This document shows, piece after piece, positions 1 through 8,097 of a stretch of 64,000 bases of DNA; the first letter of the stretch is position 1; each line of letters starts with the position of its first letter. The notes beneath the pieces were generated by a model, which was not told the origin of the DNA, did not search any database, and was given only the letters and a program-made list of their open reading frames with translations. The stretch is from Gammaproteobacteria bacterium. Its GTDB lineage: Bacteria > Pseudomonadota > Gammaproteobacteria > DSM-16500. The stretch is taken from NCBI GenBank assembly GCA_013286495.1, contig JABDFQ010000002.1:62001-126000 (forward strand), read 5' to 3'. Position numbers and translations under genes: made by a program.

Positions 1-279
1 AGACGTAGTACTTGCAATTGTCTTCGCATATATATCGCTTTGCACTCCAGCAATTAACACTAAAAAAGCATTTAAATTAATCTGTATATTCAAAAACGAA
101 TAAACGAGAATTATCCATAAAAAATTCAAAATGAAGGTTGCGCCGATGCTCATGAGCGCTTTTCCTGTCAATGAGACATAATTTAATGTAATATTTTCAG
201 TTTGATAAAATGCCTGTGTAAATATAAACCCTGGCAAAATAAAAAGAAAAATCAGAAGAGCTGGAAATGCTATATTCAT
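1..279 (-). CDS. Partial membrane protein (N-terminal 93 codons)
   Basis: This reading frame runs off the left edge; only its N-terminal 93 codons are present. It begins with ATG at 279 and stays open to base 1. The N-terminus is a hydrophobic stretch (about residues 4-22) that could be a signal or membrane anchor, and a second hydrophobic segment lies at about residues 45-72. An internal ATG at 153 has a better AGGAAAA ribosome site but would remove the first hydrophobic segment. It follows the 57-residue ORF by 14 bases and is probably co-transcribed with it. I do not recognise the family. Confidence 0.55.
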   Translation of the reverse strand, partial: MNIAFPALLIFLFILPGFIFTQAFYQTENITLNYVSLTGKALMSIGATFILNFLWIILVYSFLNIQINLNAFLVLIAGVQSDIYAKTIASTTS

Positions 280-293
280 TATTTATATCATCT

Positions 294-467
294 TTATTTT
301 TTTTCGTTTGGATCAATCTGCACAAATTTAATTTCATATTTATGGCCAGCAATGGAAATTTTTTCACTATTATTATTATTTAATTTTGAAACGCCTTCTT
401 CGAGAGCTTTTCTGGATTTAGGATCACGCAGAATCTTACGTAACTTATCACTCATTAGTGCTTTCAT
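294..467 (-). CDS. Small 57-residue hypothetical protein
   Basis: ATG at 467 is preceded by an AAGG ribosome site nine bases upstream, and the frame closes with TAA at 294. The product is charged, with a basic helical N-terminal half (LRKILRDPKSRKALEEG), an asparagine run, and a beta-like segment (ISIAGHKYEIKFVQID). There is no signal peptide or membrane segment. It lies immediately upstream of the partial membrane protein on the same strand, so the two may form one transcript. The ribosome site, codon pattern and placement argue that it is real. No function is recognised. Confidence 0.5.
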   Translation of the reverse strand: MKALMSDKLRKILRDPKSRKALEEGVSKLNNNNSEKISIAGHKYEIKFVQIDPNEKK

Positions 468-565
468 GGATATTTACCTTAAGTTAAGTACCGATTTGCA
501 TCTGATATGTAGGTAGTCTAATGAAATTGCGAATTAATAAATAGTGGTTATTACTATCAACCTTC

Positions 566-638
566 TGGGCCGCGTAGGGATCGAACCTACGACCCGATGA
601 TTAAGAGTCATCTGCTCTACCAACTGAGCTAGCGGCCC
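566..638 (-). tRNA. tRNA-Lys (CTT)
   Basis: Read on the minus strand this is a 73-base cloverleaf with a perfect 7-bp acceptor stem (GGGCCGC with GCGGCCC), discriminator A, an intact GTTCGATCC T arm, and anticodon loop CTCTTAA, which gives anticodon CTT. CCA is not encoded. It is last in a four-tRNA minus-strand cluster. Confidence 0.93.
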
Positions 639-655
639 ATCTTTGTATAACACTG

Positions 656-729
656 GGTGAACGACGGGGTTCGAACCCGCGACAACCGGAATCACAATCC
701 GGGGCTCTACCAGCTGAGCTACGTCCACC
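656..729 (-). tRNA. tRNA-His (GTG)
   Basis: Minus-strand cloverleaf with anticodon loop TTGTGAT, giving GTG. It has the histidine-specific extra G(-1) opposite discriminator C73, acceptor stem GTGGACG with CGTTCAC including one G-U pair, and T arm GTTCGAACC. CCA is not fully encoded. Confidence 0.93.
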
Positions 730-749
730 ATTTCAAACTTGAATTTTAT

Positions 750-823
750 CGCGCCCGACAGGATTCGAACCTGTCACCCCCGGCTTAGAAGGCCGGTGCT
801 CTATCCGAATGAGCTACGGGCGC
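750..823 (-). tRNA. tRNA-Arg (TCT)
   Basis: Minus-strand cloverleaf with acceptor stem GCGCCCG with CGGGCGC, discriminator G, anticodon stem CCGGC/GCCGG and loop CTTCTAA, giving anticodon TCT. The T arm GTTCGAATC is intact. It is second in the tRNA transcript, between Pro and His. Confidence 0.93.
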
Positions 824-850
824 ACTGGATCTATCTGCCACCGATTCTTT

Positions 851-924
851 TCGGGGTAGAGGGATTTGAACCCCCGACATCCTGCTCCCAAAGCAGGCGC
901 GCTACCAGACTGCGCTATACCCCG
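851..924 (-). tRNA. tRNA-Pro (TGG)
   Basis: Minus-strand cloverleaf with acceptor stem CGGGGTA with TACCCCG, discriminator A, and anticodon loop TTTGGGA, giving anticodon TGG. The C1 start is typical of proline tRNAs. It is the promoter-proximal gene of the Pro-Arg-His-Lys cluster, which resembles the mixed arg-his-leu-pro tRNA operon of enterobacteria. Confidence 0.93.
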
Positions 925-1062
925 TTTCATTCATGACGCATAAAATTTAGAGCTGGGATAATACTGGACTGCCACCAGCATCGTCAATGGTCTTGATTGA
1001 AATGTGTTTTTTTTATGATATGTTATGCTCACTTTTCAACAAACATGAGTATTCATACCTTC

Positions 1063-1923
1063 ATGACAGCACAATTAATCGACGGTAAAGCGCTCGCCGC
1101 CCAGTTAAAAAATGAACTTCACGAAAAAATACTGGAAAAAATGCAGGAAGGTAAACGCCGTCCTGGCCTTGCTGTCATTCTGGTCGGAAATGATCCGGCA
1201 TCGAGTATTTATGTAAACAATAAACGCGAAGCTTGCGAACAAGTTGGTATCCAGTCTTTTTATCACGACTTGCCAGAATCCACTTCCGAACATGACTTGC
1301 TCGAACTCATACATGCCCTCAATCAGGATGACAAAATCGATGGCATATTATTGCAACTGCCCCTGCCCGATCATATTCATGCCAACAAGATGCTGGACCA
1401 TATTGATCCACACAAGGATGTCGATGGTTTTCATCCTTACAATCTCGGACGCCTGGCACAACGCCGTCCAAAATTAAGACCTTGCACACCTTCTGGCATC
1501 ATGATGCTGCTCGATCATATTCATCAGCAATATAAAGGCAAACATGCGGTGATTGTCGGTGCATCCAATATTGTCGGCAGACCCATGGCGCTTGAACTTT
1601 TGATTGCAGGCGCAACGATTACTGTTTGTCATCGCTTCACACATGATTTGCCATATTTCGTGAAACAGGCAGATATTCTGGTTTCTGCTGTAGGTAAACC
1701 ACATTTCATTAAAGGTGAATGGATTAAATCCGGCGCAACAGTGGTGGATGTTGGCATTACACGACGCTCAGATGGCACACTCGCTGGTGATGTGGAATTC
1801 GATATTGCACGCGAAAAAGCAGCATGGATTACGCCAGTTCCTGGTGGTGTAGGGCCAATGACGGTTGCAGTTTTATTGCGGAATACGCTAATTGCAGCAG
1901 GTTTTTATGATCATAAGAAATGA
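1063..1923 (+). CDS. folD: Bifunctional methylenetetrahydrofolate dehydrogenase/cyclohydrolase
   Basis: FolD interconverts 5,10-methylene-THF and 10-formyl-THF in the cytoplasm, using NADP+ for the dehydrogenase step and hydrolysis for the cyclohydrolase step. Family signatures are all visible: [14 protein letters not shown] with the catalytic lysine, [18 protein letters not shown], the dinucleotide-binding [11 protein letters not shown] and the C-terminal [12 protein letters not shown]. From the ATG at 1063 the product is 286 residues, matching the usual length of about 285-290. The frame is open further upstream (ATGs at 997 and 1045), but the extension is unlike the family and no candidate has a strong ribosome site. 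It stands alone, divergent from the tRNA cluster. Confidence 0.95.
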   Translation: MTAQLIDGKALAAQLKNELHEKILEKMQEGKRRPGLAVILVGNDPASSIYVNNKREACEQVGIQSFYHDLPESTSEHDLLELIHALNQDDKIDGILLQLPLPDHIHANKMLDHIDPHKDVDGFHPYNLGRLAQRRPKLRPCTPSGIMMLLDHIHQQYKGKHAVIVGASNIVGRPMALELLIAGATITVCHRFTHDLPYFVKQADILVSAVGKPHFIKGEWIKSGATVVDVGITRRSDGTLAGDVEFDIAREKAAWITPVPGGVGPMTVAVLLRNTLIAAGFYDHKK

Positions 1924-2047
1924 CAGGTACTAATATCACCTGGTAAAAACAATAATAACCAAACGGGTTTGTCATGATTGTCCGACACTAACGCCCTAAG
2001 TATACTCAAAACGAATTTGTGTCATTCGCGATATCAAGGAGGAAGTC

Positions 2048-2278
2048 GTGTCACCAAACGCAAAAATTTTTACCGAAAGATTAAATCATTGTCTGGATGA
2101 ATCTGGTGCACCTGCTTCCATGCGTGAACGTTCTGTCATTCTCTCGAGAATGGTGGATATTCCCAGACATTCTGCATTTAGCATGCTGGATGGCCATCAA
2201 CTTCCCGCAAAAGATACGCTCGAAAAAATTGCTACAGAATTTGAAGTCGATGCCGACTGGTTAGCTGGAGATAAATAA
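2048..2278 (+). CDS. Small HTH-type DNA-binding protein
   Basis: A 76-residue cytoplasmic protein begins with GTG at 2048 behind a very strong AAGGAGG ribosome site six bases upstream. The sequence reads as a short helical bundle of the helix-turn-helix 3 / Cro type: a first helix (IFTERLNHCLDE), a Ser/Ala turn, a helix with RSVILSRMVDIP, and a recognition-helix-like HSAFSMLDGHQLP, followed by DTLEKIATEFEVDADWLAG, the typical end of an XRE/BetR domain. It is probably a transcriptional regulator, but its target is unknown. It ends one base before the convergent rocD gene, so the two 3' ends abut. Confidence 0.7.
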   Translation: MSPNAKIFTERLNHCLDESGAPASMRERSVILSRMVDIPRHSAFSMLDGHQLPAKDTLEKIATEFEVDADWLAGDK

Positions 2279-3490
2279 TCACGCTAATTCCATTTCTGCT
2301 TCCACCAATACCTGATTCAGCGCATTTATCACTACATCAATCTGCTCTTTACTGATGATGAGCGGTGGTGCAAAACGTATCACCGTTTTATGCGTTTCCT
2401 TTGTTAAAATCCCATGTTTTAGCAATTTCAGGCAAATCTCATGCGCATCATAACGACCATCAATTTCAAGACCAATCAGCAATCCCCTGCCACGCACTTC
2501 CTTAATTAAGGGCGAATGCAATGTGCGCAATTTTTCCTGAAAATATTTACCTAATTCTGCTGCACGCTCAATCAAATGTTCTTCTATCAATACATCTAAC
2601 GCTGCTTTTCCCACCGCTGCAGCGAGTGGATTACCACCAAATGTGCTGCCATGATCACCTGGCATAAACACATCCATTACTTCCTTGCGTGTTAAAAATA
2701 ATGAAACAGGTAACAAACCACCGCCTAATGCTTTTCCCAGTACAATCGCATCAGGTTGAATGCCTTCATGCTGAAATGCGAGTAAATTGCCGGTTCTGCC
2801 TAATCCAGTTTGTATTTCATCACAAATCATCAGGACATTATTTTTTTTGCAAATCTCAGCACATGCTTTTAAATAACCTTGTGGCGGTACATTAATTCCA
2901 CCTTCACCTTGTATGGGTTCTACCAGAAATGCTGCTGTATTCGGTGTAATTGCTTTTTCCAGTGCATCTACATCGCCAAAAGGAATTAATTTTAATCCAT
3001 CAGGAAATGGCCCAAATCCCTTGCGATATTGTGGTGTGGATGACAAACCAACTGCTGTAATTGTGCGTCCATGAAAATTGCCGTTACACGCAATAATTTC
3101 TGCTTTATTTTCTGCAACACCTTTTATGCTATATGCCCATTTACGTGCAGCCTTGAGTGCAGTTTCCACTGCTTCAACACCAGTATTCATGGCAAGCGCT
3201 TTTTCAAATCCAGTTAGCTTGCAGGCACGTTCCAGAAATGCGCCTAATTTATCGGTATAAAATGCACGCGAAACAATCGCCAATTTCGCCGCCTGTTCCT
3301 GTAGTACTTTTACGAGACGTGGATGACAATGTCCGTGGCTAACTGCAGAATATGCACTCATCATATCGAGATATCGATTACCAGCATCATCCCACACATA
3401 AACGCCTTCACCACGCACTAATACTACTGGTAAAGGAGCATAATTATTTGCACCAAATTTTTTTTCATTTTCAATAATTGGATTTGACAT
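2279..3490 (-). CDS. rocD: Ornithine aminotransferase
   Basis: A fold-type I PLP enzyme that transfers the delta-amino group of ornithine to 2-oxoglutarate, giving glutamate semialdehyde; it links arginine/ornithine catabolism to proline and glutamate. The 403 residues carry the OAT/class III signatures: an N-terminal YLDMMSAYSAVSHGH, NGNFHGRTITAVGLS, LVEPIQGEGG, ICDEIQTGLGRTG with the PLP aspartate, and the Schiff-base lysine in VLGKALGGGLLPVS. The SAYSAVSHGH motif favours ornithine aminotransferase over acetylornithine or GABA transaminases. It is a single gene, without other arginine genes nearby. The 5' untranslated region contains a hairpin. Confidence 0.9.
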   Translation of the reverse strand: MSNPIIENEKKFGANNYAPLPVVLVRGEGVYVWDDAGNRYLDMMSAYSAVSHGHCHPRLVKVLQEQAAKLAIVSRAFYTDKLGAFLERACKLTGFEKALAMNTGVEAVETALKAARKWAYSIKGVAENKAEIIACNGNFHGRTITAVGLSSTPQYRKGFGPFPDGLKLIPFGDVDALEKAITPNTAAFLVEPIQGEGGINVPPQGYLKACAEICKKNNVLMICDEIQTGLGRTGNLLAFQHEGIQPDAIVLGKALGGGLLPVSLFLTRKEVMDVFMPGDHGSTFGGNPLAAAVGKAALDVLIEEHLIERAAELGKYFQEKLRTLHSPLIKEVRGRGLLIGLEIDGRYDAHEICLKLLKHGILTKETHKTVIRFAPPLIISKEQIDVVINALNQVLVEAEMELA

Positions 3491-3518
3491 ATTTGTCCCT
3501 CAATATTAGTCGATAATG

Positions 3519-3563
3519 CTTCGCGCAAAAAAAACGCCTCTGTAAAAAAGAAAAGGCGCGAAG
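3519..3563. promoter_or_regulatory. Inverted repeat in the rocD leader; rest of 3491-3895 featureless
   Basis: CTTCGCGC (3519-3526) and GCGCGAAG (3556-3563) form a perfect 8-bp inverted repeat enclosing a second pair, GCCT/AGGC, and A-rich loops. It lies about 30-70 bases upstream of the rocD start and could be a leader hairpin or operator. The remaining intergenic DNA up to rlmD at 3896 shows no convincing coding frame. Confidence 0.35.
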
Positions 3564-3895
3564 GAAACGATTCGTTATAAAAGAGTGTTCTCGAAGAACG
3601 TCTCATGAAACCTGGTTTTGTTAAAGTGGAGATCTCAGAGCGCTTTAGGCTTTCTTCTGCATGGAAGACTTGCACACCACGCTACTATCATAATCTCCTT
3701 ATTTTCTCACTTAACGGTTTCGGAACATTTCTTGCGAAAACACTCATTTATCATCCCTTTATTCCAGTATAGAGTTTTTTTCGAACTTTACAAATTAAGT
3801 ACAGATTTGTATTTTTTTGCCAATGAATATATAGTCTTACTCGCTAAAAAAGCGCATGGATCTAAGTTATTACTTTTAATGGTATTTGTAATCAC

Positions 3896-5218
3896 ATGAA
3901 TTTACAGCTCAAAAATGACAGGGAAAAAGCAGTGACCATCCAGTCACTCAGCCATGATGGACGTGGTATCACTCAGGTGGCCAATAAAACAACTTTTGTC
4001 AGCGGTGCCTTGCCAGAAGAAGTGGTGACCTGCAATATCACGCTAAAACGCTCACAATACAATGAAGCAGATATCACGAAAATTATTACGCCTTCGCCTT
4101 TGCGTGTTACACCACCTTGTCAGCATTTTGGTATTTGTGGTGGTTGCAATTTGCAGCATATGAATGACGATTCGCAAATACAGTTGAAACAAAATACCTT
4201 GCTCGAACAATTAAAACATTTTGGCAAAGTCATACCAGAAAATATTCTTGCGCCTTTGCATGCGATGAGCAAAGGTTATCGGCGCAAGGCGCGCTTAGGT
4301 GTGAAATATGTTATTAAAAAAAATAAATTGCTGATTGGCTTTCGCGAAAAATCCAGCCGTTATCTCGCTGATATTGAACATTGCGTTGTACTTCATCCTG
4401 CGATTGGTGAACGCTTGCCGCAATTGAGTCAGCTCATTGCATCACTTGAAATTTATCAGGCCATTCCGCAAATCGAAATTGCCATTGGTGATACAGATAT
4501 CGCACTCGTCATCAGACATATGCAGCCAATGTCTGCCAATGATCATGAAAAATTAATTCAATTCGCTGAGCAATATCAATTTCAGATTTATTTACAACCT
4601 AATTCACCTGCGCCCATAGAAAAATTATGGCCGCAGAATAGCGCACATCGACTGACTTACACGCTACCAGATCAGCAGCTCGAATTTTTATTTCATCCGC
4701 TGGATTTTACCCAGGTTAATCTTGAAATGAACCGACTGATGGTAAATCAGGCTCTTTTCTTGCTACAGCTACAGCCAGAGGATTACATGCTTGACCTATT
4801 TTGCGGCATTGGCAATTTCACCCTGCCAATTGCAAAATATGTAAAACAAGTCATCGGCATAGAGGGAAGCGAGGAAATGGTTATGCGTGCAACGGATAAT
4901 GCTTCCCACAATCACATCAAAAATGCTGCATTTTATGCTGCTAACCTGATGCAGCCGCCGAGTGATGCTGACTGGATGACATCACGTTTCGATAAAATTT
5001 TGCTGGATCCACCGCGAGCAGGTGCAAAGGAAATTTTACCTTTCATTGCTGCAAGTGGTGCAAAAAAAATTGTTTATGTTTCCTGTAATCCCGCGACATT
5101 AGCGCGTGATGCAGGTGAATTGGTGAATTTATACGGCTATACACTCAAGCAGGTCGGCATCATGAACATGTTTCCGCACACTGCACATATTGAAGCAATG
5201 GCTGTATTCGAAAAATAA
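3896..5218 (+). CDS. rlmD: 23S rRNA (uracil(1939)-C(5))-methyltransferase RlmD
   Basis: RlmD uses SAM to methylate U1939 of 23S rRNA. The 440-residue protein has an N-terminal TRAM RNA-binding domain (residues 10-65). Four cysteines for the 4Fe-4S cluster follow: C75, C81 and C84 in PCQHFGICGGC, and C163. The Rossmann methyltransferase domain contains DLFCGIGNFTLPIA for SAM (about 300-313), LLDPPRAGA (370-377) and the catalytic VSCNPATLARD with nucleophile C397. Length and motif order match E. coli RlmD (433 residues). An HPt protein gene follows 17 bases downstream and may be co-transcribed. Confidence 0.94.
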   Translation: MNLQLKNDREKAVTIQSLSHDGRGITQVANKTTFVSGALPEEVVTCNITLKRSQYNEADITKIITPSPLRVTPPCQHFGICGGCNLQHMNDDSQIQLKQNTLLEQLKHFGKVIPENILAPLHAMSKGYRRKARLGVKYVIKKNKLLIGFREKSSRYLADIEHCVVLHPAIGERLPQLSQLIASLEIYQAIPQIEIAIGDTDIALVIRHMQPMSANDHEKLIQFAEQYQFQIYLQPNSPAPIEKLWPQNSAHRLTYTLPDQQLEFLFHPLDFTQVNLEMNRLMVNQALFLLQLQPEDYMLDLFCGIGNFTLPIAKYVKQVIGIEGSEEMVMRATDNASHNHIKNAAFYAANLMQPPSDADWMTSRFDKILLDPPRAGAKEILPFIAASGAKKIVYVSCNPATLARDAGELVNLYGYTLKQVGIMNMFPHTAHIEAMAVFEK

Positions 5219-5235
5219 TAATTGGAGAATAAATT

Positions 5236-5574
5236 ATGGATCTGCAACAACTTCCCATCATTGATTGGGATCAGGCATTAAAGCTGGCTGGAAATAAACA
5301 GGATATCGCAAAGGAAATTCTCGAAATGCTGGTGCAGACATTACCTCGTGAAGTCGCTGCTATTAATCAATCCTGGCAGGATGAGAATTATGAGCAAATG
5401 AGCAAGCAAGTGCATAAACTGCATGGCGCATTATGTTATTGCGGCTTGCCACGCTTAAAAACCCTCATTGCCGCGATTGAAAATGATCTCAAGACAAATG
5501 TCATAAATAACTTGCCTCATTTGCTTCAATCACTCAATGAGGAAACGAAGCAACTACTATCGGAAATGACTTAA
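5236..5574 (+). CDS. Stand-alone HPt phosphotransfer protein
   Basis: A 112-residue, all-helical protein with the histidine phosphotransfer signature HKLHGALCYCGLPRLK in the middle, in which the second histidine is the expected phosphoacceptor. Such proteins relay phosphate between hybrid sensor kinases and response regulators in the cytoplasm. ATG at 5236 follows a TTGGAGAA ribosome site. It is probably co-transcribed with rlmD. No kinase or response regulator lies in the window, so its partner is unknown. A link to a BarA/LetS-type transmission pathway is possible but only a guess. Confidence 0.8.
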   Translation: MDLQQLPIIDWDQALKLAGNKQDIAKEILEMLVQTLPREVAAINQSWQDENYEQMSKQVHKLHGALCYCGLPRLKTLIAAIENDLKTNVINNLPHLLQSLNEETKQLLSEMT

Positions 5575-5584
5575 TCCTTAATGA

Positions 5585-5959
5585 TTAATCACATTCCTGA
5601 TGTGCGGGTTCATAATTGCCATATTCGTCATAATATGCGGGTATCCACTGGCAATCATCATCGTCGTAATAATAAGGGCTAACGCCAAAATATACGCCAG
5701 TTCCACCCCACCAGCCATTGTTCCAATTACCATGCCAGTTGCCATTGCCATGCCAGTTGTTATTACCGTGCCAGTTGTTGCCACCGCCGTGCCAATTGCC
5801 ACCGCCGCCGTGCCAACTGCCTCCGCCTCCATGCCAGCCTCCGCCTCCATGACCACCACCGCCTCCATGACCGCCATGCGCTGCAAGAACAGTTGCAGGA
5901 CAAGCAATGCAGGCAGCGAGCGCCATGACTCCCAATATTTTTCTGATGGATTCTTTCAT
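5585..5959 (-). CDS. Secreted Gly/His/Trp-rich repeat protein
   Basis: ATG at 5959 follows an AGAGGAG ribosome site and starts a 124-residue exported protein. The signal peptide covers about the first 27 residues, ending at VLAA. The mature N-terminal half is a low-complexity array of HGGGG and then N/S-W-H-G-type units. The C-terminal part is Tyr/Asp-rich with two cysteines (DDDDCQWIP and HQECD), which could form a disulfide. Repeated histidines suggest metal or surface binding, but this is inference. Upstream in-frame codons to 6031 would place the signal peptide internally, so the shorter start is preferred. It is divergent from the membrane protein at 6081. Confidence 0.75.
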   Translation of the reverse strand: MKESIRKILGVMALAACIACPATVLAAHGGHGGGGGHGGGGWHGGGGSWHGGGGNWHGGGNNWHGNNNWHGNGNWHGNWNNGWWGGTGVYFGVSPYYYDDDDCQWIPAYYDEYGNYEPAHQECD

Positions 5960-6080
5960 GATGTTCACTCCTCTGAAAAACATGCAGGAAATATTTTTGT
6001 TATATTTAATAGTATAGCGATCATTCTTCATGAACAGATTAACAAGAACAATCAGGTGCTTGTATAAAGGAGTTTTTTAT

Positions 6081-6467
6081 ATGAATACATCCAGATTCTT
6101 AAGTAAAGTACTCGGAATTTATCTCATTATTATCAGCATGATGCTGTTTACGAATATGCACATGAATGTCAGTTTGATTCACGCATTGATTGGCAATGCA
6201 CCGTTAATGTATGTCACTGGGTTTTTTACTGTGATTTTAGGTTTGCTGATGGTTGTTAGTCATAATATCTGGGAATGGAATTGGCGTGTGATTATCACGA
6301 TCATTGCATGGATAATTCTACTCAAAGGTCTCAGCATTTTATTTTTCCCACACATGATCGATAAAACAACCATGCTTTTTTTGCGCGATATAAAATTACT
6401 CTACGTAAGCGCTGGCATCGATTTGATTCTCGGCGTGGCGCTAACGTATTTTGGATTTAAAAAATAG
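6081..6467 (+). CDS. Small four-helix inner-membrane protein
   Basis: ATG at 6081 lies behind a clear AAAGGAG ribosome site; an upstream in-frame ATG at 6030 lacks one. The 128-residue product has four predicted transmembrane segments, at about residues 8-28, 42-62, 68-88 and 105-125. The last begins in a stretch with KLLYVSAGIDLILG. There are no conserved catalytic residues that I recognise. It resembles generic small membrane proteins of unknown function and is transcribed away from the Gly/His/Trp-rich secreted protein gene. Confidence 0.65.
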   Translation: MNTSRFLSKVLGIYLIIISMMLFTNMHMNVSLIHALIGNAPLMYVTGFFTVILGLLMVVSHNIWEWNWRVIITIIAWIILLKGLSILFFPHMIDKTTMLFLRDIKLLYVSAGIDLILGVALTYFGFKK

Positions 6468-6484
6468 GTGTATTAGACAGAGAC

Positions 6485-6811
6485 TTATTCATGAATGTGA
6501 TGTCTAATTGCATCAGTTATCCATTGATTTAAACTCATCTTATGTTGTTTCGCAGTAATGTAAACTTGTCGATGCAATTCAGGATCAATACGAAGATTGA
6601 ATTTTCCTGAAAATGGTTTATCGGGTTCTTCATTACGCTTCTCGCAAAATTCAAGATAATCATCGACTGACTCCCGAAAAGCTTTTCTGATTTCAGCGAC
6701 AGTTTTTCCCTGAAAAGTAATGACATCTCGTGTATTGATCACTTCACCATGAAAAATATCGGCTTCATCATCAAACTCAACATGTCCTATATAACCTTTG
6801 TACATTAGCAT
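6485..6811 (-). CDS. hicB: HicB-family antitoxin
   Basis: The N-terminal partial RNase-H fold is recognisable: YKGYIGHVEFDDEADIFHGE, followed by VITFQGKTVAEIRKAFRESVDDYLEFC. The C-terminal part, NLRIDPELHRQVYITAKQHKMSLNQWITDAI, is a ribbon-helix-helix/Arc-type DNA-binding domain. HicB neutralises HicA and represses the operon. It lies just downstream of hicA with overlapping codons (TGCTAATG). A second ATG at 6805 gives the family-typical MYKGY start, so the true start may be 6805 or 6811. Length (106-108 residues) is normal. Confidence 0.9.
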   Translation of the reverse strand: MLMYKGYIGHVEFDDEADIFHGEVINTRDVITFQGKTVAEIRKAFRESVDDYLEFCEKRNEEPDKPFSGKFNLRIDPELHRQVYITAKQHKMSLNQWITDAIRHHIHE

Positions 6812-7059
6812 GTGATACCCGCCTCTGTTAAAAATCGTCTCATTGAAACAACTGCACCTTTATCAGTTTCCTTATGAGGATGAGGACGATGAAATACAGC
6901 ACGTACATCATTTAAAGCAATCCTCACTCGAGACCCACTTCCCTCAGATATTTCAGCACCTAAAGCCTTTAATAACGCTTCAATGTCTCTCCAGACAATA
7001 CCTGACTGAACAGGCTGCTGAAAGATTTGTTGTAGTATTTTTTGGTGCTTTTTATTCAT
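6805..7059 (-). CDS. hicA: HicA-family mRNA interferase toxin
   Basis: An 84-residue double-stranded-RNA-binding-like toxin. Hallmarks are the N-terminal helices, IEALLKALGAEISEGSGSRVRI, and the C-terminal HRPHPHKETDKGAVVSMRRFLTEAG containing the HicA histidine. HicA cleaves mRNA/tmRNA independently of translation and is inhibited by HicB, encoded directly downstream with translational overlap. Toxin-first order is normal for HicAB. Two direct repeats just upstream probably form the operator. It appears complete. Confidence 0.9.
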   Translation of the reverse strand: MNKKHQKILQQIFQQPVQSGIVWRDIEALLKALGAEISEGSGSRVRIALNDVRAVFHRPHPHKETDKGAVVSMRRFLTEAGITC

Positions 7060-7067
7060 TGTAGCAC

Positions 7068-7089
7068 AGTACCATGAAATAGTACCATG
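7068..7089. promoter_or_regulatory. Direct repeats upstream of hicA (probable HicB operator)
   Basis: AGTACCATG occurs at 7068-7076 and again at 7081-7089, separated by AAAT, 9-30 bases upstream of the hicA start. The 13-base periodicity and position fit a binding site for the ribbon-helix-helix domain of HicB. Confidence 0.45.
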
Positions 7090-8097
7090 TCAAGAATATT
7101 GATACCTAACTTTTAATTTCTGCGCAGCTTCAATCGCCAGCTGATTATCCAGAACAGCCAATGCATATTCAGCTTGTGCATTTCCATTTTTCGCGCCATC
7201 CAGTGAAGCTGTTAACGCACTTTCAATTTCCTGATACAACTCATGATCATTCATGACAATCGCTGCATAACGTATTTTCGCCATTGCCCACGCAGGGTAA
7301 TCATTGGATTCCAATGTTCTTAATAAACCCTCTTCCAGAGCTGCTGTTACTGTTTCTTTGCCACAAACAATCTTGATCTGTTCCTTTATCCACTGATACG
7401 TTTCCTGATCTTCTGCAAAAGCAGCTGCCTGTAAATTCATGACCCATGCCCATAATGCATCGGATAACATGGCATCATCACGCGATAGATTATATTTTTC
7501 AGTTAAAGTCACAGCATCATTCAGCATTCTTTTTTTCGAATTTGCATATTGTTTTTGATCAAGCGCTGCTCGATATCCCCACGCCCAGGTGTAGAAGGCA
7601 AAATTATCCTGCGGAGTGAGATCAGCTTTTAAGAGCTCTTTCAAAACATCTTTGGCTTTATTAACAGTAGCAATATCATTCATGCTATCTGCTGCCAATA
7701 ATATTCGTCCCCACATCCACGCCTTGAAGGAATTATTTTGCATCCAGTTTTTTTCGCTACTCTTGTCTAATACTTCAAGTTGTTCAAGCATCTTTGCCAG
7801 CATGATGATATAACGTGACTGATCACCCAATTCAGCACTTGCAATCAAAGGCAGACTCGCAGCATAGGCATCTTTGGTTGAATTATTTAATTCATCAATA
7901 ATATTTTGAATATCGTTTCTTTCAGCAAAATGCGATTGGTCAAGATTTTTTTGTCTATTTGGAGAAGTAATAATAATTTTATTGTTAAACATGATCTTTT
8001 CCTCATGCGCATAAGCAATAGAAAAAATGCCAAGTAGAATAAATAAAATGCTGGTTTGCAGATAATTCAGATTAGCCAAATGCTGATTCCATTTCAT
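7090..8097 (-). CDS. Exported hypothetical protein, all-helical
   Basis: A 335-residue protein with an N-terminal hydrophobic segment (about residues 12-28, ending SIAYA) that looks like a signal peptide, so it is probably periplasmic. The rest is predicted to be helical, with Trp-rich helices such as [26 protein letters not shown] and [15 protein letters not shown]. The spacing suggests TPR/Sel1-like helical pairs, but no repeat consensus is clear. Its first 26 bases overlap the end of ttcA on the same strand, so it is probably translated from the ttcA transcript. A later ATG at the MFNNK position would lose the signal. Function unknown. Confidence 0.6.
   Translation of the reverse strand: MKWNQHLANLNYLQTSILFILLGIFSIAYAHEEKIMFNNKIIITSPNRQKNLDQSHFAERNDIQNIIDELNNSTKDAYAASLPLIASAELGDQSRYIIMLAKMLEQLEVLDKSSEKNWMQNNSFKAWMWGRILLAADSMNDIATVNKAKDVLKELLKADLTPQDNFAFYTWAWGYRAALDQKQYANSKKRMLNDAVTLTEKYNLSRDDAMLSDALWAWVMNLQAAAFAEDQETYQWIKEQIKIVCGKETVTAALEEGLLRTLESNDYPAWAMAKIRYAAIVMNDHELYQEIESALTASLDGAKNGNAQAEYALAVLDNQLAIEAAQKLKVRYQYS

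Noticed and set aside
478-510. TTAAGTAC-GATTTG similarity between about 485 and 3795
   Set aside because: Short AT-rich match in two places only; could be chance.
202-516. 104-codon plus-strand frame
   Set aside because: No ribosome site; it is antisense to the 57-residue gene and the start of the partial membrane gene, both with better support.
534-936. Open frames on both strands across 534-936
   Set aside because: They lie entirely over four well-formed tRNA genes.
3618-3899. 93-codon plus-strand frame upstream of rlmD
   Set aside because: Low-complexity hydrophobic translation, no ribosome site, and runs into the rlmD start.
5600-6067. 155-codon plus-strand and 109-codon minus-strand frames over the Gly/His/Trp gene
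   Set aside because: They are out-of-frame readings of its repeats; only one frame has a ribosome site and signal peptide.
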